Positions 18,250-27,534 of a stretch of 64,000 bases of DNA are shown piece after piece. A program made the translations under genes and the position numbers. The first letter of the stretch is position 1. Each line of letters opens with the position of its first letter. Origin of the DNA: Streptomyces sp. NBC_00582. Lineage in GTDB: Bacteria > Actinomycetota > Actinomycetes > Streptomycetales > Streptomycetaceae. The DNA lies in the NCBI RefSeq assembly GCF_036345155.1, contig NZ_CP107772.1, positions 8,184,001-8,248,000 of the forward strand, given 5' to 3'. Under the pieces are notes generated by a model. The model did no database searches and was not told where the DNA came from. It saw nothing but the letters and a program-made list of their open reading frames with translations.

Positions 18250-19802
18250 GGGTGGTTCGCTCCCGTCGTGCGGGGCCGCCTGACGGTCAGGCGGGAGGGC
18301 AGGTCGGTGGTGTCGGCGCCGCGCGGGACACCGAGGCGTTCGAGGGCGGCGGTGCCGGCCACCGCGACGGTCAGATTGAGCAGCAGCGCGGCCAGCCCGG
18401 CGTAGATCTCCAGCGGTCCGAAGCCGAGCGTCACGATGGAGGAGAACCCCTCGCGGACGACCAGGACGGTCCCGGCCGCCATACCGGTGGCCCAGCCGGC
18501 GAGCAGCGCCCGCGGGTGCAGCCGTCCGGTGAACAGCCCCACCGCCACGGCGGGGAAGATCTGCAGGATCCACACCCCGCCCAGCAGTTGCAGGTTGACG
18601 GCGTCCTGGTCGCGCAGCCCGAACACGAACGCCACCGCCCCGACCTTCGCGGTCAGCGACACCGCCTTGGCGATGCGCACCTGCCGCTTGGGGGTGGCCG
18701 TGGGCTGGACGTACTCGACGTAGACGTTGCGGACGAAGCCCGTGGCGGCCGCGATGGACATCACCGCGGCCGGCACCAGCGCCCCCACGGTGATCGCGGC
18801 GAACACCAGCCCGGCCAGCGGCCCCGGCATCAGCCGGTCGACCAGCATCGGTACGGCGGCCTCGGCGCCGCCCTGCGGAGCGCGCACCCCCGCCGCGAGC
18901 GCCGCGACACCGAGGAAGCCGAAGAGGGCGAGCAGTCCGGTCCAGGCGGGCAGCGCCACCGCGACCTTGCGCAGGGTGCGCGGCCCGTCGGCGGCGAACC
19001 CGGCGGTGAGGACGTGCGGGTACATCAGCAGGGCGAGCGCGGAGCCGAGCGCGAGGGTGGCGTACGCGGGCTGCTGGGCGGGGGTGAGGACCAGCGGCGA
19101 GTGGGCCACGTCCGTGCCCCCGAGCCGCCGCGCCGCGCCCTCGAACACCGGGCCGGGCCCGCCCAGCCGCCGCAGCACCAGCCAGCACACGGCGGTCAGC
19201 GACACGAACACGGCCACCGCCTTCAGCGCCGAGATGACCGCGGGCGCCCGCAACCCGTGCCGGTACGTCGCCACCGCCAGCCCCGCGAACAGCGCCACCA
19301 TCACCAGGTCCCCGGCCGCGCCGCGCGGGTACACGCCCCCGGCGGTCAGCACCGCCCGTATCCCCAGCAGTTGCAGCGCCAGATACGGCATGGTCGCGAG
19401 GATCCCGGTCAGCGCCACGACGAGCGCGAGCGGCGGCGAGCCGTAGCGGCCCCGCACGAAGTCGGCGGCGGTGACATAGCCGTGCCTCCGGGCCACCTCG
19501 CCCAGGCGGCTCAGCAGGACGAAGGCGAGCGGGCAGACGATCACCGTGTACGGCACCGCGAAGAACGCGGGCGCCCCGTTGCCGTAGGCGAGGCCCGGTA
19601 CGGCGGTGAAGGTGTACGCGGTGAAGATCGTGCCGCCGAGCAGCAGCCAGGTCCACACCGGGCCGAGGGAGCGGTCGGCCAGCGCCCAGCCCTCCAGGTC
19701 GGGCAGCCGGTCGCTGGGGCGCAGCCGGCGCGCGGTCACGGCGAGCAGCGACGCCCCGCCGATCACGGCGAGGAACGTCGTCGTCATGGCGCCGTCGGCC
19801 AT
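18246..19802 (-). CDS. Sodium:solute symporter family protein
   Basis: 518 aa with about 13 hydrophobic segments. SSS-family features include GGTIFTAYTFTAVPGLAYGN near TM2, ATMPYLALQLLGIRAVL and AAITVGALVPAAVMSIAAAT. The substrate is not obvious; relatives carry monocarboxylates, sugars or proline. First gene of the leftward operon and divergent from cstA, with a 247-base gap in which I see only short inverted repeats and no clear operator. Confidence 0.9.
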   Translation of the reverse strand: MADGAMTTTFLAVIGGASLLAVTARRLRPSDRLPDLEGWALADRSLGPVWTWLLLGGTIFTAYTFTAVPGLAYGNGAPAFFAVPYTVIVCPLAFVLLSRLGEVARRHGYVTAADFVRGRYGSPPLALVVALTGILATMPYLALQLLGIRAVLTAGGVYPRGAAGDLVMVALFAGLAVATYRHGLRAPAVISALKAVAVFVSLTAVCWLVLRRLGGPGPVFEGAARRLGGTDVAHSPLVLTPAQQPAYATLALGSALALLMYPHVLTAGFAADGPRTLRKVAVALPAWTGLLALFGFLGVAALAAGVRAPQGGAEAAVPMLVDRLMPGPLAGLVFAAITVGALVPAAVMSIAAATGFVRNVYVEYVQPTATPKRQVRIAKAVSLTAKVGAVAFVFGLRDQDAVNLQLLGGVWILQIFPAVAVGLFTGRLHPRALLAGWATGMAAGTVLVVREGFSSIVTLGFGPLEIYAGLAALLLNLTVAVAGTAALERLGVPRGADTTDLPSRLTVRRPRTTGANHP

Positions 19803-20049
19803 GGGTCACCGCCTTTGGTGTGCCGAGTCCTCACCGGTCAGTTGCGCGGGCGGCGGGTTCGGTTGACGGGAACCGGCGCGAAATCCACGGGACATCTCAT
19901 GGGGAGTTCGCTGTCAACCGGTGTCGGGGGGTGGGCAACTCTTGCACAGACCGACAGCGAACGGGAGAGCCGTCCTCGCTGGTACCGGTCGCCGATCTCG
20001 CCCGCCTCGGGTCCCGAGGCGTACCGCACCGCCCAGGTGAGGAGCCGCC

Positions 20050-22203
20050 ATGCCTGCGTCAGCCCTGCCCGAAACCGGCCGTCCCGCGCCGGAAAAGTCA
20101 CGTATGTCACTGAAGTCCGTCGCACTGTGGACCGGTGTCGCCCTGCTCGGCGCCGTCGCCTGGGGCGTCCTCGCCCTCTCGCGCGGCGAGGAGATCTCCG
20201 CGGTCTGGCTGGTGGTGGCCGCGCTCGGCTCGTACGCCATCGCCTACCGCTTCTACTCCCGGTTCATCGCCCGCCGCGTCCTGGGGGCCGACGACGGCCG
20301 CGCCACCCCGGCCGAGCGGCTGGAGGACGGGGTCGACTACCACCCCACCGACCGCCGGGTGCTGTTCGGCCACCACTTCGCCGCCATCGCGGGCGCCGGC
20401 CCGCTGGTCGGCCCCGTGCTGGCCGCGCAGATGGGCTATCTGCCGGGCACGATCTGGATCATCAGCGGGGTGATCTTCGCCGGCGCGGTCCAGGACATGA
20501 TCGTGCTGTTCCTCTCCATGCGCCGGGACGGCAAGAGCCTCGGCCAGATGGCCCGGGACGAGATCGGCACAGTGGGCGGTGCCGCGGCCCTGATCGGCGT
20601 CTTCGCCATCATGATCATCCTGCTCGCGGTCCTGGCGATGGTCGTCGTCAACGCCCTCGCGGAGTCCCCCTGGGGCACCTTCTCGGTCGCCATGACCATC
20701 CCCATCGCCCTCTTCATGGGCTTCTACCTGCGCTATCTGCGGCCCGGCCGGGTCGTGGAGACCAGCGTCATCGGCGTGGCGCTGCTCCTGCTCGCCATCC
20801 TCGGCGGCGGCTGGATCCAGAACTCCTCGCTGGCCCACTACTTCCTGTGGAGCCCGCAGACCCTCGTCTTCTGTCTGGTCGGCTACGGCTTCGTCGCCTC
20901 CGTCCTCCCGGTGTGGATGCTCCTGGCGCCCCGTGACTACCTGTCGACGTTCATGAAGGTGGGCACCATCGCCCTGATGGCCGTGGGCGTGGTGATCGCG
21001 GCCCCCACTCTCAAGGCGGGCGCGGTGACCGAGTTCGCCTCCACCGGCGCAGGACCGGTCTTCGCCGGATCCCTCTTCCCCTTCCTGTTCATCACCATCG
21101 CCTGCGGCGCCCTCTCCGGCTTCCACGCGCTGGTCTCCTCGGGCACCACCCCCAAGCTCATCCAGAAGGAGTCCCAGGTCCGCCTCATCGGCTACGGCTC
21201 GATGCTCACGGAGTCCTTCGTCGCCGTGATGGCGCTGATCGCCGCCTGCGTCCTCGAACCCGGCCTCTACTACGCCATGAACTCCCCGGCCGCGCTGCTC
21301 GGCCCGACCGCGCAGAGCGCCGCCGAGGCGGTCAAGGGCCTCGGCTTCGCCATCACCCCGGACCAGCTGACCGCCGCCGCCAAGGCCGTCGAGGAACAGA
21401 CGCTGGTCGGCCGCTCCGGCGGCGCCCCCACCCTCGCCGTGGGCATGTCGGAGATCTTCTCCAGCGTCTTCGGAAGCGGCCTCAAGGCCTTCTGGTACCA
21501 CTTCGCGATCATGTTCGAGGCGCTGTTCATCCTCACCACCGTGGACGCGGGCACCCGCGTGGGCCGCTTCATGCTCCAGGACATGCTCGGCAACGTCTGG
21601 AAGCCCATCGGCCGCGTCACCTGGAAGCCCGGCGTCTGGATCACCAGCGCCCTCGTCGTCGGCGCCTGGGGCTACTTCCTCTACGCCGGTGTCACCGACC
21701 CGCTGGGCGGGATCAAGCAGCTGTTCCCCCTCTTCGGCATCGCCAACCAACTGCTCGCCGCGGTCGCCCTCGCCGTCACCACGACCATGCTCGTCAAGGC
21801 GGGCAAGGCCCGCTGGGCCTGGGTGACCGGCGCCCCGCTCGCCTGGGTCGTGGCCGTCACCTTCACCGCCGGGTGGCAGAAGGTGTTCTCCGGCAACCCG
21901 AAGATCGGCTTCTTCGCCCAGCGCGACGTCTACGCCGACGCCGCCGACGCGGGCAAGCTCCTGCCCGGCGCCACCGACCTGGACGACATGCACACCATCG
22001 TCGTCAACAACACCGTCGACGGCGTCATCATGGCGGTCTTCCTGCTGCTGGTCGCGATCGTCCTGGTCAACTGCGCGGTGGTCTGCGTACGGGCCCTGCG
22101 GGCGGCCGAGCCGCTGCCGACGACCGAGACGCCGTACGTCGCCTCCCGCATCGACGTCCCCGAGCAGCGCGACAGCGAGCCGCTGGTGGGGGCCGGCTCA
22201 TGA
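20050..22203 (+). CDS. cstA: Carbon starvation protein A, pyruvate/peptide transporter
   Basis: 717 aa, multi-pass. CstA markers include YRFYSRFIARRVLGADD, RRVLFGHHFAAIAGAGPLVG and the C-terminal GIANQLLAAVALAVTTTMLV. Family members import pyruvate or peptides during carbon limitation. ATG 20050 has GGTGAGGAG upstream; a second ATG at 20104 is possible. It overlaps ybdD by 4 bases, the conserved cstA-ybdD arrangement. Regulation by cAMP-type systems is not visible here. Confidence 0.95.
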   Translation: MPASALPETGRPAPEKSRMSLKSVALWTGVALLGAVAWGVLALSRGEEISAVWLVVAALGSYAIAYRFYSRFIARRVLGADDGRATPAERLEDGVDYHPTDRRVLFGHHFAAIAGAGPLVGPVLAAQMGYLPGTIWIISGVIFAGAVQDMIVLFLSMRRDGKSLGQMARDEIGTVGGAAALIGVFAIMIILLAVLAMVVVNALAESPWGTFSVAMTIPIALFMGFYLRYLRPGRVVETSVIGVALLLLAILGGGWIQNSSLAHYFLWSPQTLVFCLVGYGFVASVLPVWMLLAPRDYLSTFMKVGTIALMAVGVVIAAPTLKAGAVTEFASTGAGPVFAGSLFPFLFITIACGALSGFHALVSSGTTPKLIQKESQVRLIGYGSMLTESFVAVMALIAACVLEPGLYYAMNSPAALLGPTAQSAAEAVKGLGFAITPDQLTAAAKAVEEQTLVGRSGGAPTLAVGMSEIFSSVFGSGLKAFWYHFAIMFEALFILTTVDAGTRVGRFMLQDMLGNVWKPIGRVTWKPGVWITSALVVGAWGYFLYAGVTDPLGGIKQLFPLFGIANQLLAAVALAVTTTMLVKAGKARWAWVTGAPLAWVVAVTFTAGWQKVFSGNPKIGFFAQRDVYADAADAGKLLPGATDLDDMHTIVVNNTVDGVIMAVFLLLVAIVLVNCAVVCVRALRAAEPLPTTETPYVASRIDVPEQRDSEPLVGAGS

Positions 22204-22391
22204 CCGCCGTACGCAAGGCGGTGGGCGTCCTCCTCTGGTACGCGCGGGAACTGACCGGCGAGGCCGAGTACGACCGCTACTGCGCCCGGCACCGCCGCCA
22301 CCACCCGCACGCCCCGGTGCCGACCCGCCGGGAGTACCAGCGGATGCGCACCACGGCGCGTGAGGGCGAGTCGCCCGGACGCTGCTGCTGA
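22200..22391 (+). CDS. ybdD: YbdD/YjiX family small protein
   Basis: 63 aa soluble protein of the DUF466 type (LWYARELTGEAEYDRYCARH, then PTRREYQRM) that almost always accompanies CstA and BtsT transporters and is needed for their transport activity. Here it ends with a Cys-Cys pair. The start is inside the cstA stop (ATGA). Confidence 0.9.
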   Translation: MTAVRKAVGVLLWYARELTGEAEYDRYCARHRRHHPHAPVPTRREYQRMRTTAREGESPGRCC

Positions 22392-22407
22392 ACCCGGTTC
22401 CGTGCGA

Positions 22408-22439
22408 GGCGGGCGTGCCTTTCCGACGGCGCGCCCGCC
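22408..22439 (+). terminator. Probable terminator of cstA-ybdD
   Basis: 8-base arms (ggcgggcg, 22408-22415, and cgcccgcc, 22432-22439) 17 bases after the ybdD stop; 16-base loop, no U-tract. Confidence 0.45.
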
Positions 22440-22469
22440 CCCGCCGCCCTCCGTCGCCCAGGGAACGAG

Positions 22470-23420
22470 ATGTTCGGACGCCGACCCTCCCTGCTGATCC
22501 GCCCCGCACTCGACGACGACCTCCTCCACGCGACCCTGGCCGAACTCCGGCCGCGCCCCCAGCTGCACGGGCTCGGCGCGGGCAGCACCCGCCCGGTCTG
22601 GGAGCCCGCGGCCCGGCTGCTGCACACCACCGGACGGGACTGGGACCGCAGGGCGCACCGGGTCTTCGTACTGGCCCGCCATCTGCCGGCCGTGGTCCCG
22701 CAGCGCTGGGCCTCCGACCGGCCCGGCGACGGGGACGCCCTCGTCCTGCGGGCCTGCGTGGACACGGTCCGCGCACCCGCCGAGGGGCACGCCGCCGTGC
22801 GCGCGGCCGAGCGGACCTGTCTGCGGGCCGCCGACACCTGCCCCGAGGACCCGACGCCGTGGCTGGCCCTGCTCGCCCTGATGCACTCCTGCGCCGTACC
22901 GGTGAAGGACGCGGTGCCCGTGTGGAGCGAGGCGGTCCGGCGGGCGCCGTGGCACCGGACCGCGTACCACCGGCTCGTGGAGTACCTCTCCCCGCGCGCC
23001 CACGGGACGCTCCCGGACATGATGGACTTCGCCTGGCAGGCCGCCGCCCGCGCACCCCACGGTTCGCCGGTGGCCCTGCTCCCCGTGGCCGCCCGCGTCG
23101 AGCTGACGGCCCATCGGCGGGGGCGCTCACCCCTCGCGGCCCTGGGGACGCGCGGCGACTGGAGCGAGCCGCGCGCGGTCCAGGAGATCGACACGGCCCT
23201 GACGGGCTGGTTCCGCACGGCCGCCCCGGCCCACGCCGAAACCGTCACCGACCTCAACCTGCTCGCCTTCGCCCTGACCCGCGCCCACCGCCCCGACGAG
23301 GCCGCCCCCGTCTTCCGGCGCATCGGCCGCCACATGACCCACCATCCGTGGGACCTGCTGCCCGACCCGGAACGCACCTTCCGGTACTGGCGGGACAGCC
23401 TGGCGGGAGGACCGCGCTAG
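22470..23420 (+). CDS. Hypothetical protein with TPR-like helices
   Basis: 316 aa, no signal peptide or TM. The second half is helical with repeated spacing (AAERTCLRAADTCPEDPTPW, AVRRAPWHRTAYHRLVEYLS, TRAHRPDEAAPVFRRIGRHM) suggestive of TPR-like pairs. No catalytic motif is recognised. ATG 22470 has CAGGGA upstream. Its stop overlaps that of the convergent SURF1 gene. Confidence 0.8.
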   Translation: MFGRRPSLLIRPALDDDLLHATLAELRPRPQLHGLGAGSTRPVWEPAARLLHTTGRDWDRRAHRVFVLARHLPAVVPQRWASDRPGDGDALVLRACVDTVRAPAEGHAAVRAAERTCLRAADTCPEDPTPWLALLALMHSCAVPVKDAVPVWSEAVRRAPWHRTAYHRLVEYLSPRAHGTLPDMMDFAWQAAARAPHGSPVALLPVAARVELTAHRRGRSPLAALGTRGDWSEPRAVQEIDTALTGWFRTAAPAHAETVTDLNLLAFALTRAHRPDEAAPVFRRIGRHMTHHPWDLLPDPERTFRYWRDSLAGGPR

Positions 23421-24235
23421 ACGGCCGCCGGTGCCGCTTCCCTCTCCTGCGCCGCACCGGCCGCCGCCTCCCGGTCCCGGCGCTCACGGCGGACCAGGAC
23501 CACCCAGCCGACGGGGACGCCCGCGGCGAACAGCCACCACTGGATCGCGTACGCGTAGTTCAGCGCGGCGTCCTCGCTGCCCGGCTTCCCGACCAGCTCC
23601 GGGGTGTCGCCCTTCGGTTCGGGCGCCGTCTGCGCGATGTACCCGCCGAGCACCTCGGCGCCGAGCCGCTTCGCCTGCTCCTCGCTGTTGATCAGCATGA
23701 TCTGCCGGTCCGGCAGATCCTTGAGGTCCTTGATGCCGCTCGCCGCGGTCGTCTCGTCCGGCATCAGCCGCCCGGTCACCGTGACCCGGCCGGCGGGGGG
23801 CGCGGGGATCTTCGGGAACGCGGTCTGGCTCGGCCCGTTGGCGGGGATCCACCCCCGGTTGACCAGCAGCACCTTGCCGTCCGTCAGCACGAACGGGGTG
23901 AGGACGTGGAAGCCGACCGTCTCGTCGGCGTTGACCCGGCGCCGTACGACGACCTCGTGCGCGGTGTCGAAGGTGCCCGTCGCGGTCACCGCGCGGTAGC
24001 GCTCGTCACGGGTGACGGTGTGTCCCGGGGACGTCATCCGCTCCACCGGCACCGGCTTCGCGGACAGCGCGTCGGTGACCAGTTGGTTGCGCGCGGCGCG
24101 CTCGTCGTGGCGGTGCATCTGCCAGAAGCCCAGCCGGATCATCGTGGGGATGAGCAGGAGGGCGACCAGCGTGAGGATCACCCACTGCCGGGACAACAGG
24201 AAGCGGTACACCCCACGACCGTACCTCTCGGCCAT
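23417..24235 (-). CDS. SURF1 family cytochrome oxidase assembly protein
   Basis: 272 aa with the family topology: an N-terminal TM (about 11-31) ending in RLGFWQMHRHDER, a large outside domain with VTATGTFDTAHEVVVRRRVN and VLLVNRGWIPA, and a C-terminal TM (YAYAIQWWLFAAGVPVGWVV). SURF1 proteins help insert haem into the aa3-type oxidase. Overlaps the convergent neighbour by 4 bases. Confidence 0.93.
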   Translation of the reverse strand: MAERYGRGVYRFLLSRQWVILTLVALLLIPTMIRLGFWQMHRHDERAARNQLVTDALSAKPVPVERMTSPGHTVTRDERYRAVTATGTFDTAHEVVVRRRVNADETVGFHVLTPFVLTDGKVLLVNRGWIPANGPSQTAFPKIPAPPAGRVTVTGRLMPDETTAASGIKDLKDLPDRQIMLINSEEQAKRLGAEVLGGYIAQTAPEPKGDTPELVGKPGSEDAALNYAYAIQWWLFAAGVPVGWVVLVRRERRDREAAAGAAQEREAAPAAV

Positions 24236-24260
24236 GGGGTGCTCTCAGCGGGGTACCGGC

Positions 24261-24494
24261 TCACACCCTGTCGACGATGCCCGCCTTCCCCTCCGCCCGC
24301 GCGCAGTGGGCGCCGCAGTACCAGTGGCCCTCGACCTCGACGCCCTGCCCGATGATCTGGACCCGGCAGTGCTCGCAGATGGGGGCCATGCGATGAATCG
24401 CACAGGAGAAGCAGTCGAAGACATGCACCGCGCCCTGCGCGTGCACCTCGAAGGTCATTCCGTAGTCATTGCCGCAAACTTCGCATCTCGCCAT
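24261..24494 (-). CDS. Cys-rich small metal-binding protein
   Basis: 77 aa with CEVCGNDY at the start, CFSCAIHRMAPICEHC in the middle and WYCGAHC near the end, so four Cys pairs plus His. This pattern fits a small zinc-ribbon or prokaryotic metallothionein-like protein found across actinomycetes. The function is unknown. It lies 25 bases before the SURF1 gene on the same strand, so it may be cotranscribed. Confidence 0.85.
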   Translation of the reverse strand: MARCEVCGNDYGMTFEVHAQGAVHVFDCFSCAIHRMAPICEHCRVQIIGQGVEVEGHWYCGAHCARAEGKAGIVDRV

Positions 24495-24594
24495 GCGCCA
24501 CAGGGTGAGCCGTCACCCCGGCGGGGGCGAGCGGGCGCCGGGCGAGTCGTCCGGCAATCACCCGTACGTACGGCTCGCCCGCGGTCTGCCCGTC

Positions 24595-25587
24595 CTACTC
24601 GTCGGCCGCCTCGACATCCCGCAGCAGCTGTCCGAACGCCGCCTCGTCCACGACCGGGGTCCCGAACTGCCGCGCCTTCACCACCTTGGACGTGCCGGAG
24701 TCGGGATCGTTGGTGACCAGCAGACTGGTCAGCCGGGACACACTGGTCGCCACATGCAGCCCCGCCTCGGTGGCCCGGTCCTCCAGCAGCTCGCGCTCCA
24801 CGGACGTGTCACCCGAGAACGCCACCCGCATGCCCTGTTTGAGCGCTTTGCCGTCTTCGTACCGCCCGGGGTTGGGGTACGGACAGGCGGGCCGCTTGCG
24901 GGACGGCCGCCAGCTGCTCGGCCGGTAGCTCCCGTAACCGCCGCCGCCCTGGCGGCCGATACGGGGCGCGGGCCCGTCGCTCCACTCGGTCAGCGGCCGG
25001 CACTCGTGCAGCGGCAACCGCACCCCGCCCGCCGCGGCGGCCCGCAGGCTCGGCCGGAACGCCTCCGCGAGGACCCGCGCGTCGTCGAGGGCGTGATGCG
25101 CCCGCCGCTGCACGACACCGAAGTGGGCCGCGAGCGACTCCAGCTTGTGGTTGGGCAACGGCAGCCGCAGCTCCTTGGAGAGCGCGATGGTGCACAGCCG
25201 CTGCCGCACCGGGGCCTCGCGCTCCGCACGCGCGTACTCCCGGGCGATCATCTGCCAGTCGAACACCGCGTTGTGCGCGACGAGCACCCGCCCCGCGAGC
25301 CGGGCGGCGAACTCCTCGGCCACGTCATGGAAGAGGGGCGCCCCCTCCAGCACCTCGCTCGTCAGACCGTGTATCCACACCGGCCCCGGATCGCGCTCCG
25401 GGTTGACCAGCGTGTACCAGTGGTCCTCGACCTCACCGCGCGCGTCCAGCCGGTAGACGGCGGCGGAGATGATCCGGTCGTCCCGGGCCAGTCCGGTGGT
25501 CTCCACGTCAACGACCGCGTACCCCTGGGGATATGCGGCCGGCCACTCCGTGGGGGAGGACGCTGCGGTCGTCTGGTCTGCGAGCAT
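24595..25587 (-). CDS. DEDDh 3'-5' exonuclease with C-terminal BRCT domain
   Basis: 330 aa. Exonuclease motifs VVDVETTGL (Exo I), HNAVFDWQM (Exo II) and HHALDDARVLAEAF (Exo III) are complete. A Gly/Arg/Pro-rich linker follows, then a BRCT domain (VAFSGDTSVERELLEDRATE, TSLLVTNDPDSGTSKVVKAR). It resembles the DnaQ/epsilon group and is probably a DNA repair nuclease. A TATCCT -10 element ends 8 bases before ATG 25587, favouring a leaderless start there over ATG 25593. Confidence 0.9.
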   Translation of the reverse strand: MLADQTTAASSPTEWPAAYPQGYAVVDVETTGLARDDRIISAAVYRLDARGEVEDHWYTLVNPERDPGPVWIHGLTSEVLEGAPLFHDVAEEFAARLAGRVLVAHNAVFDWQMIAREYARAEREAPVRQRLCTIALSKELRLPLPNHKLESLAAHFGVVQRRAHHALDDARVLAEAFRPSLRAAAAGGVRLPLHECRPLTEWSDGPAPRIGRQGGGGYGSYRPSSWRPSRKRPACPYPNPGRYEDGKALKQGMRVAFSGDTSVERELLEDRATEAGLHVATSVSRLTSLLVTNDPDSGTSKVVKARQFGTPVVDEAAFGQLLRDVEAADE

Positions 25588-25699
25588 GGTCATTGAGGAT
25601 ACGGGGCGCCACCGACACGGGGGCACGGAAGCCCCTGAGACGCCCCGGACCGACGAGTCGATACGCCACGGGTGACGCACCGGATGCCATCCTCCCTCC

Positions 25700-26434
25700 G
25701 TGACGGAACGTGAGACGCGACCCGAGCCGGAACCACCCCACGGCGAGCCCCACGAGGGCACCCTCGGCTCCCGGCTGAACTGGCTGCGCGCCGCCGTGCT
25801 CGGCGCCAACGACGGCATCGTCTCCACCGCCGGCCTGGTCGTCGGCGTGGCCGGCGCCACCGACGACCGGTCGGCGCTGCTGACGGCGGGGCTGGCCGGT
25901 CTGCTGGCCGGCTCACTGTCGATGGCGGCGGGGGAGTACGTGTCCGTGTCCACCCAACGGGACTCCGAGAAGGCGGCCCTCGCGCAGGAGCGGCGTGAGC
26001 TGCGCGAACAGCCGGAGGCCGAACTGGAGGAGCTCACCGAGCTGCTGGAGGAACGCGGCCTCACCCGCGAGGTGGCCCGCGAGGCCGCCGTCCAGCTGAC
26101 GGAACGTGACGCCCTGCGCGCCCACGCGCGCGTGGAGCTCGGCATCGACCCCGACGACCTCACCAACCCCTGGCACGCGGCCTGGGCGAGCTTCCTCGCG
26201 TTCACGGCCGGCGCGTTGCTGCCCCTGCTCGCCATCGTCCTCCCACCGGCCGACTGGCGGGTGCCGGTGACGGTGGTGTCGGTCCTGGTCGCGCTGGTCT
26301 GCACGGGCTGGAGCAGCGCCCGGCTGGGGGCGGCGGCACCGGGGCGGGCGGTCCTGCGGAACGTGTGCGGGGGAGCGGTGGCGATGGGGGTGACGTACGG
26401 GGTGGGGGCCTTGTTGGGGGCGGCGGGGGTGTGA
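25700..26434 (+). CDS. VIT1/CCC1 family transporter
   Basis: 244 aa. Starts with a Glu/Pro/His-rich stretch, then the typical first membrane segment AAVLGANDGIVSTAGLVVGV, a second helix ending in SMAAGEYVSVSTQRDSEKA, a long acidic helical cytoplasmic domain (EAELEELTELLEERG), and three C-terminal TM helices. Family members move Fe2+ or Mn2+ out of the cytoplasm. GTG 25700. Converges with the LRR gene, 7 bases between stops. Confidence 0.92.
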   Translation: MTERETRPEPEPPHGEPHEGTLGSRLNWLRAAVLGANDGIVSTAGLVVGVAGATDDRSALLTAGLAGLLAGSLSMAAGEYVSVSTQRDSEKAALAQERRELREQPEAELEELTELLEERGLTREVAREAAVQLTERDALRAHARVELGIDPDDLTNPWHAAWASFLAFTAGALLPLLAIVLPPADWRVPVTVVSVLVALVCTGWSSARLGAAAPGRAVLRNVCGGAVAMGVTYGVGALLGAAGV

Positions 26435-26441
26435 TCCTCGG

Positions 26442-27383
26442 TTACTCGACGTGCAGACGATCGGCGGGGAAGAGGTCGGCGCCGAGAACCTCGAAGCAGT
26501 CGTAGAGGGTGATGTCCAGGTGCTGGAGGGGAGCCAGCGGGGTGAGGACGAGGGGGCCGCAGCCCCAGAACTCGACCGTGGACAACTCGGGCAACTCGGC
26601 GAGGGCCGCGAGATGCTCCACGTGTTCGACCTTGCGGAGCATGACCTGGGCAAGGCCTTGGTGGGGCACCAGATCCGCGAGATCGATGTGCGGCACATCC
26701 AGGATGTGGAGGGTCTCCAGCGTGGAGAACACCCCGGCGGCCAGGAAGTCGCGCCACTGGTGCCTCTCGTTGACGGTGAGCGATGTCAGGGAGGTCAGGG
26801 CATCGAGCCCGGAGAGCTTCGTGGCGCAGGCCCGGTGGAAGAACCTGACACCGGTGAGCCGAGGGGCGAACGACAGTTCGTCCAGACGGGTTTCCGCCGC
26901 TGCGAAGTTGAAGACCAGGTGCCGTAGGTCGGGGAGATCCGCCAGGGGCGCGAGCGAGAACCCTTCGGCGAAGTCGTAGAGATAGACGTGGGTCAACGGC
27001 ATGCCGGACAGTGGGCTCAGATCGGTGACACCGGGGCAGCGGTTGAGGGAGAGCTGCTTCAGGTGCGGCAGCCCCCTCAGCGGTGAGAGGTCACCGACCA
27101 CGTCGTTGTGGGCCAGCCCGAGGAATTGAAGTGCCGAGTGCCGCAGCACCACGGGAGGGATGCCGTGGTCCCCGATCAGGTTCAGCTCAGTGAGCTGCGG
27201 GAGCCGCGGAAGCAGCGCCACCGACTCCGCGTCACGCATGTTGAGCATCTGCCCGGCGGTCACCGTGCCTTCGAGAACCCTCTCCACCAGTCCCGCGCCC
27301 GGAGGCGGCCTCAGCGCCGACCGCGCGACCGTCGAGACCACCGTCGACGCCAGCCGCACCACCACGACCTCGAGCCCCTGCAT
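26442..27383 (-). CDS. Leucine-rich-repeat protein, NACHT-protein-like without the NTPase
   Basis: 313 aa from ATG 27383 (GGGG upstream). The first 25 residues (MQGLEVVVVRLASTVVSTVA) resemble the N-terminal helix that opens many Streptomyces NACHT/STAND proteins. About 40 residues later LRRs begin: LPQLTELNLIGDHG, SALQFLGLAHNDVVGDLSPL, LPHLKQLSLNRCPGVTDLSP and further units to residue 300. No Walker A or B motif lies between, so the whole NTPase module is missing. May be a functional short LRR protein or a remnant. Confidence 0.75.
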   Translation of the reverse strand: MQGLEVVVVRLASTVVSTVARSALRPPPGAGLVERVLEGTVTAGQMLNMRDAESVALLPRLPQLTELNLIGDHGIPPVVLRHSALQFLGLAHNDVVGDLSPLRGLPHLKQLSLNRCPGVTDLSPLSGMPLTHVYLYDFAEGFSLAPLADLPDLRHLVFNFAAAETRLDELSFAPRLTGVRFFHRACATKLSGLDALTSLTSLTVNERHQWRDFLAAGVFSTLETLHILDVPHIDLADLVPHQGLAQVMLRKVEHVEHLAALAELPELSTVEFWGCGPLVLTPLAPLQHLDITLYDCFEVLGADLFPADRLHVE

Positions 27384-27534
27384 CCCCCGGCCTCCCCGTC
27401 CGCCACCCCCGGCATCGTAGGCGGCACCCGCCCGGCTCTTGGCGGAGATCGCCAACAAGCAAGCGCATACCCCCGGAAATACTTGTGGGTAACACCGTCT
27501 AGCCGCGGCCGACCTGCGGTTCTACGGTGCCTCC

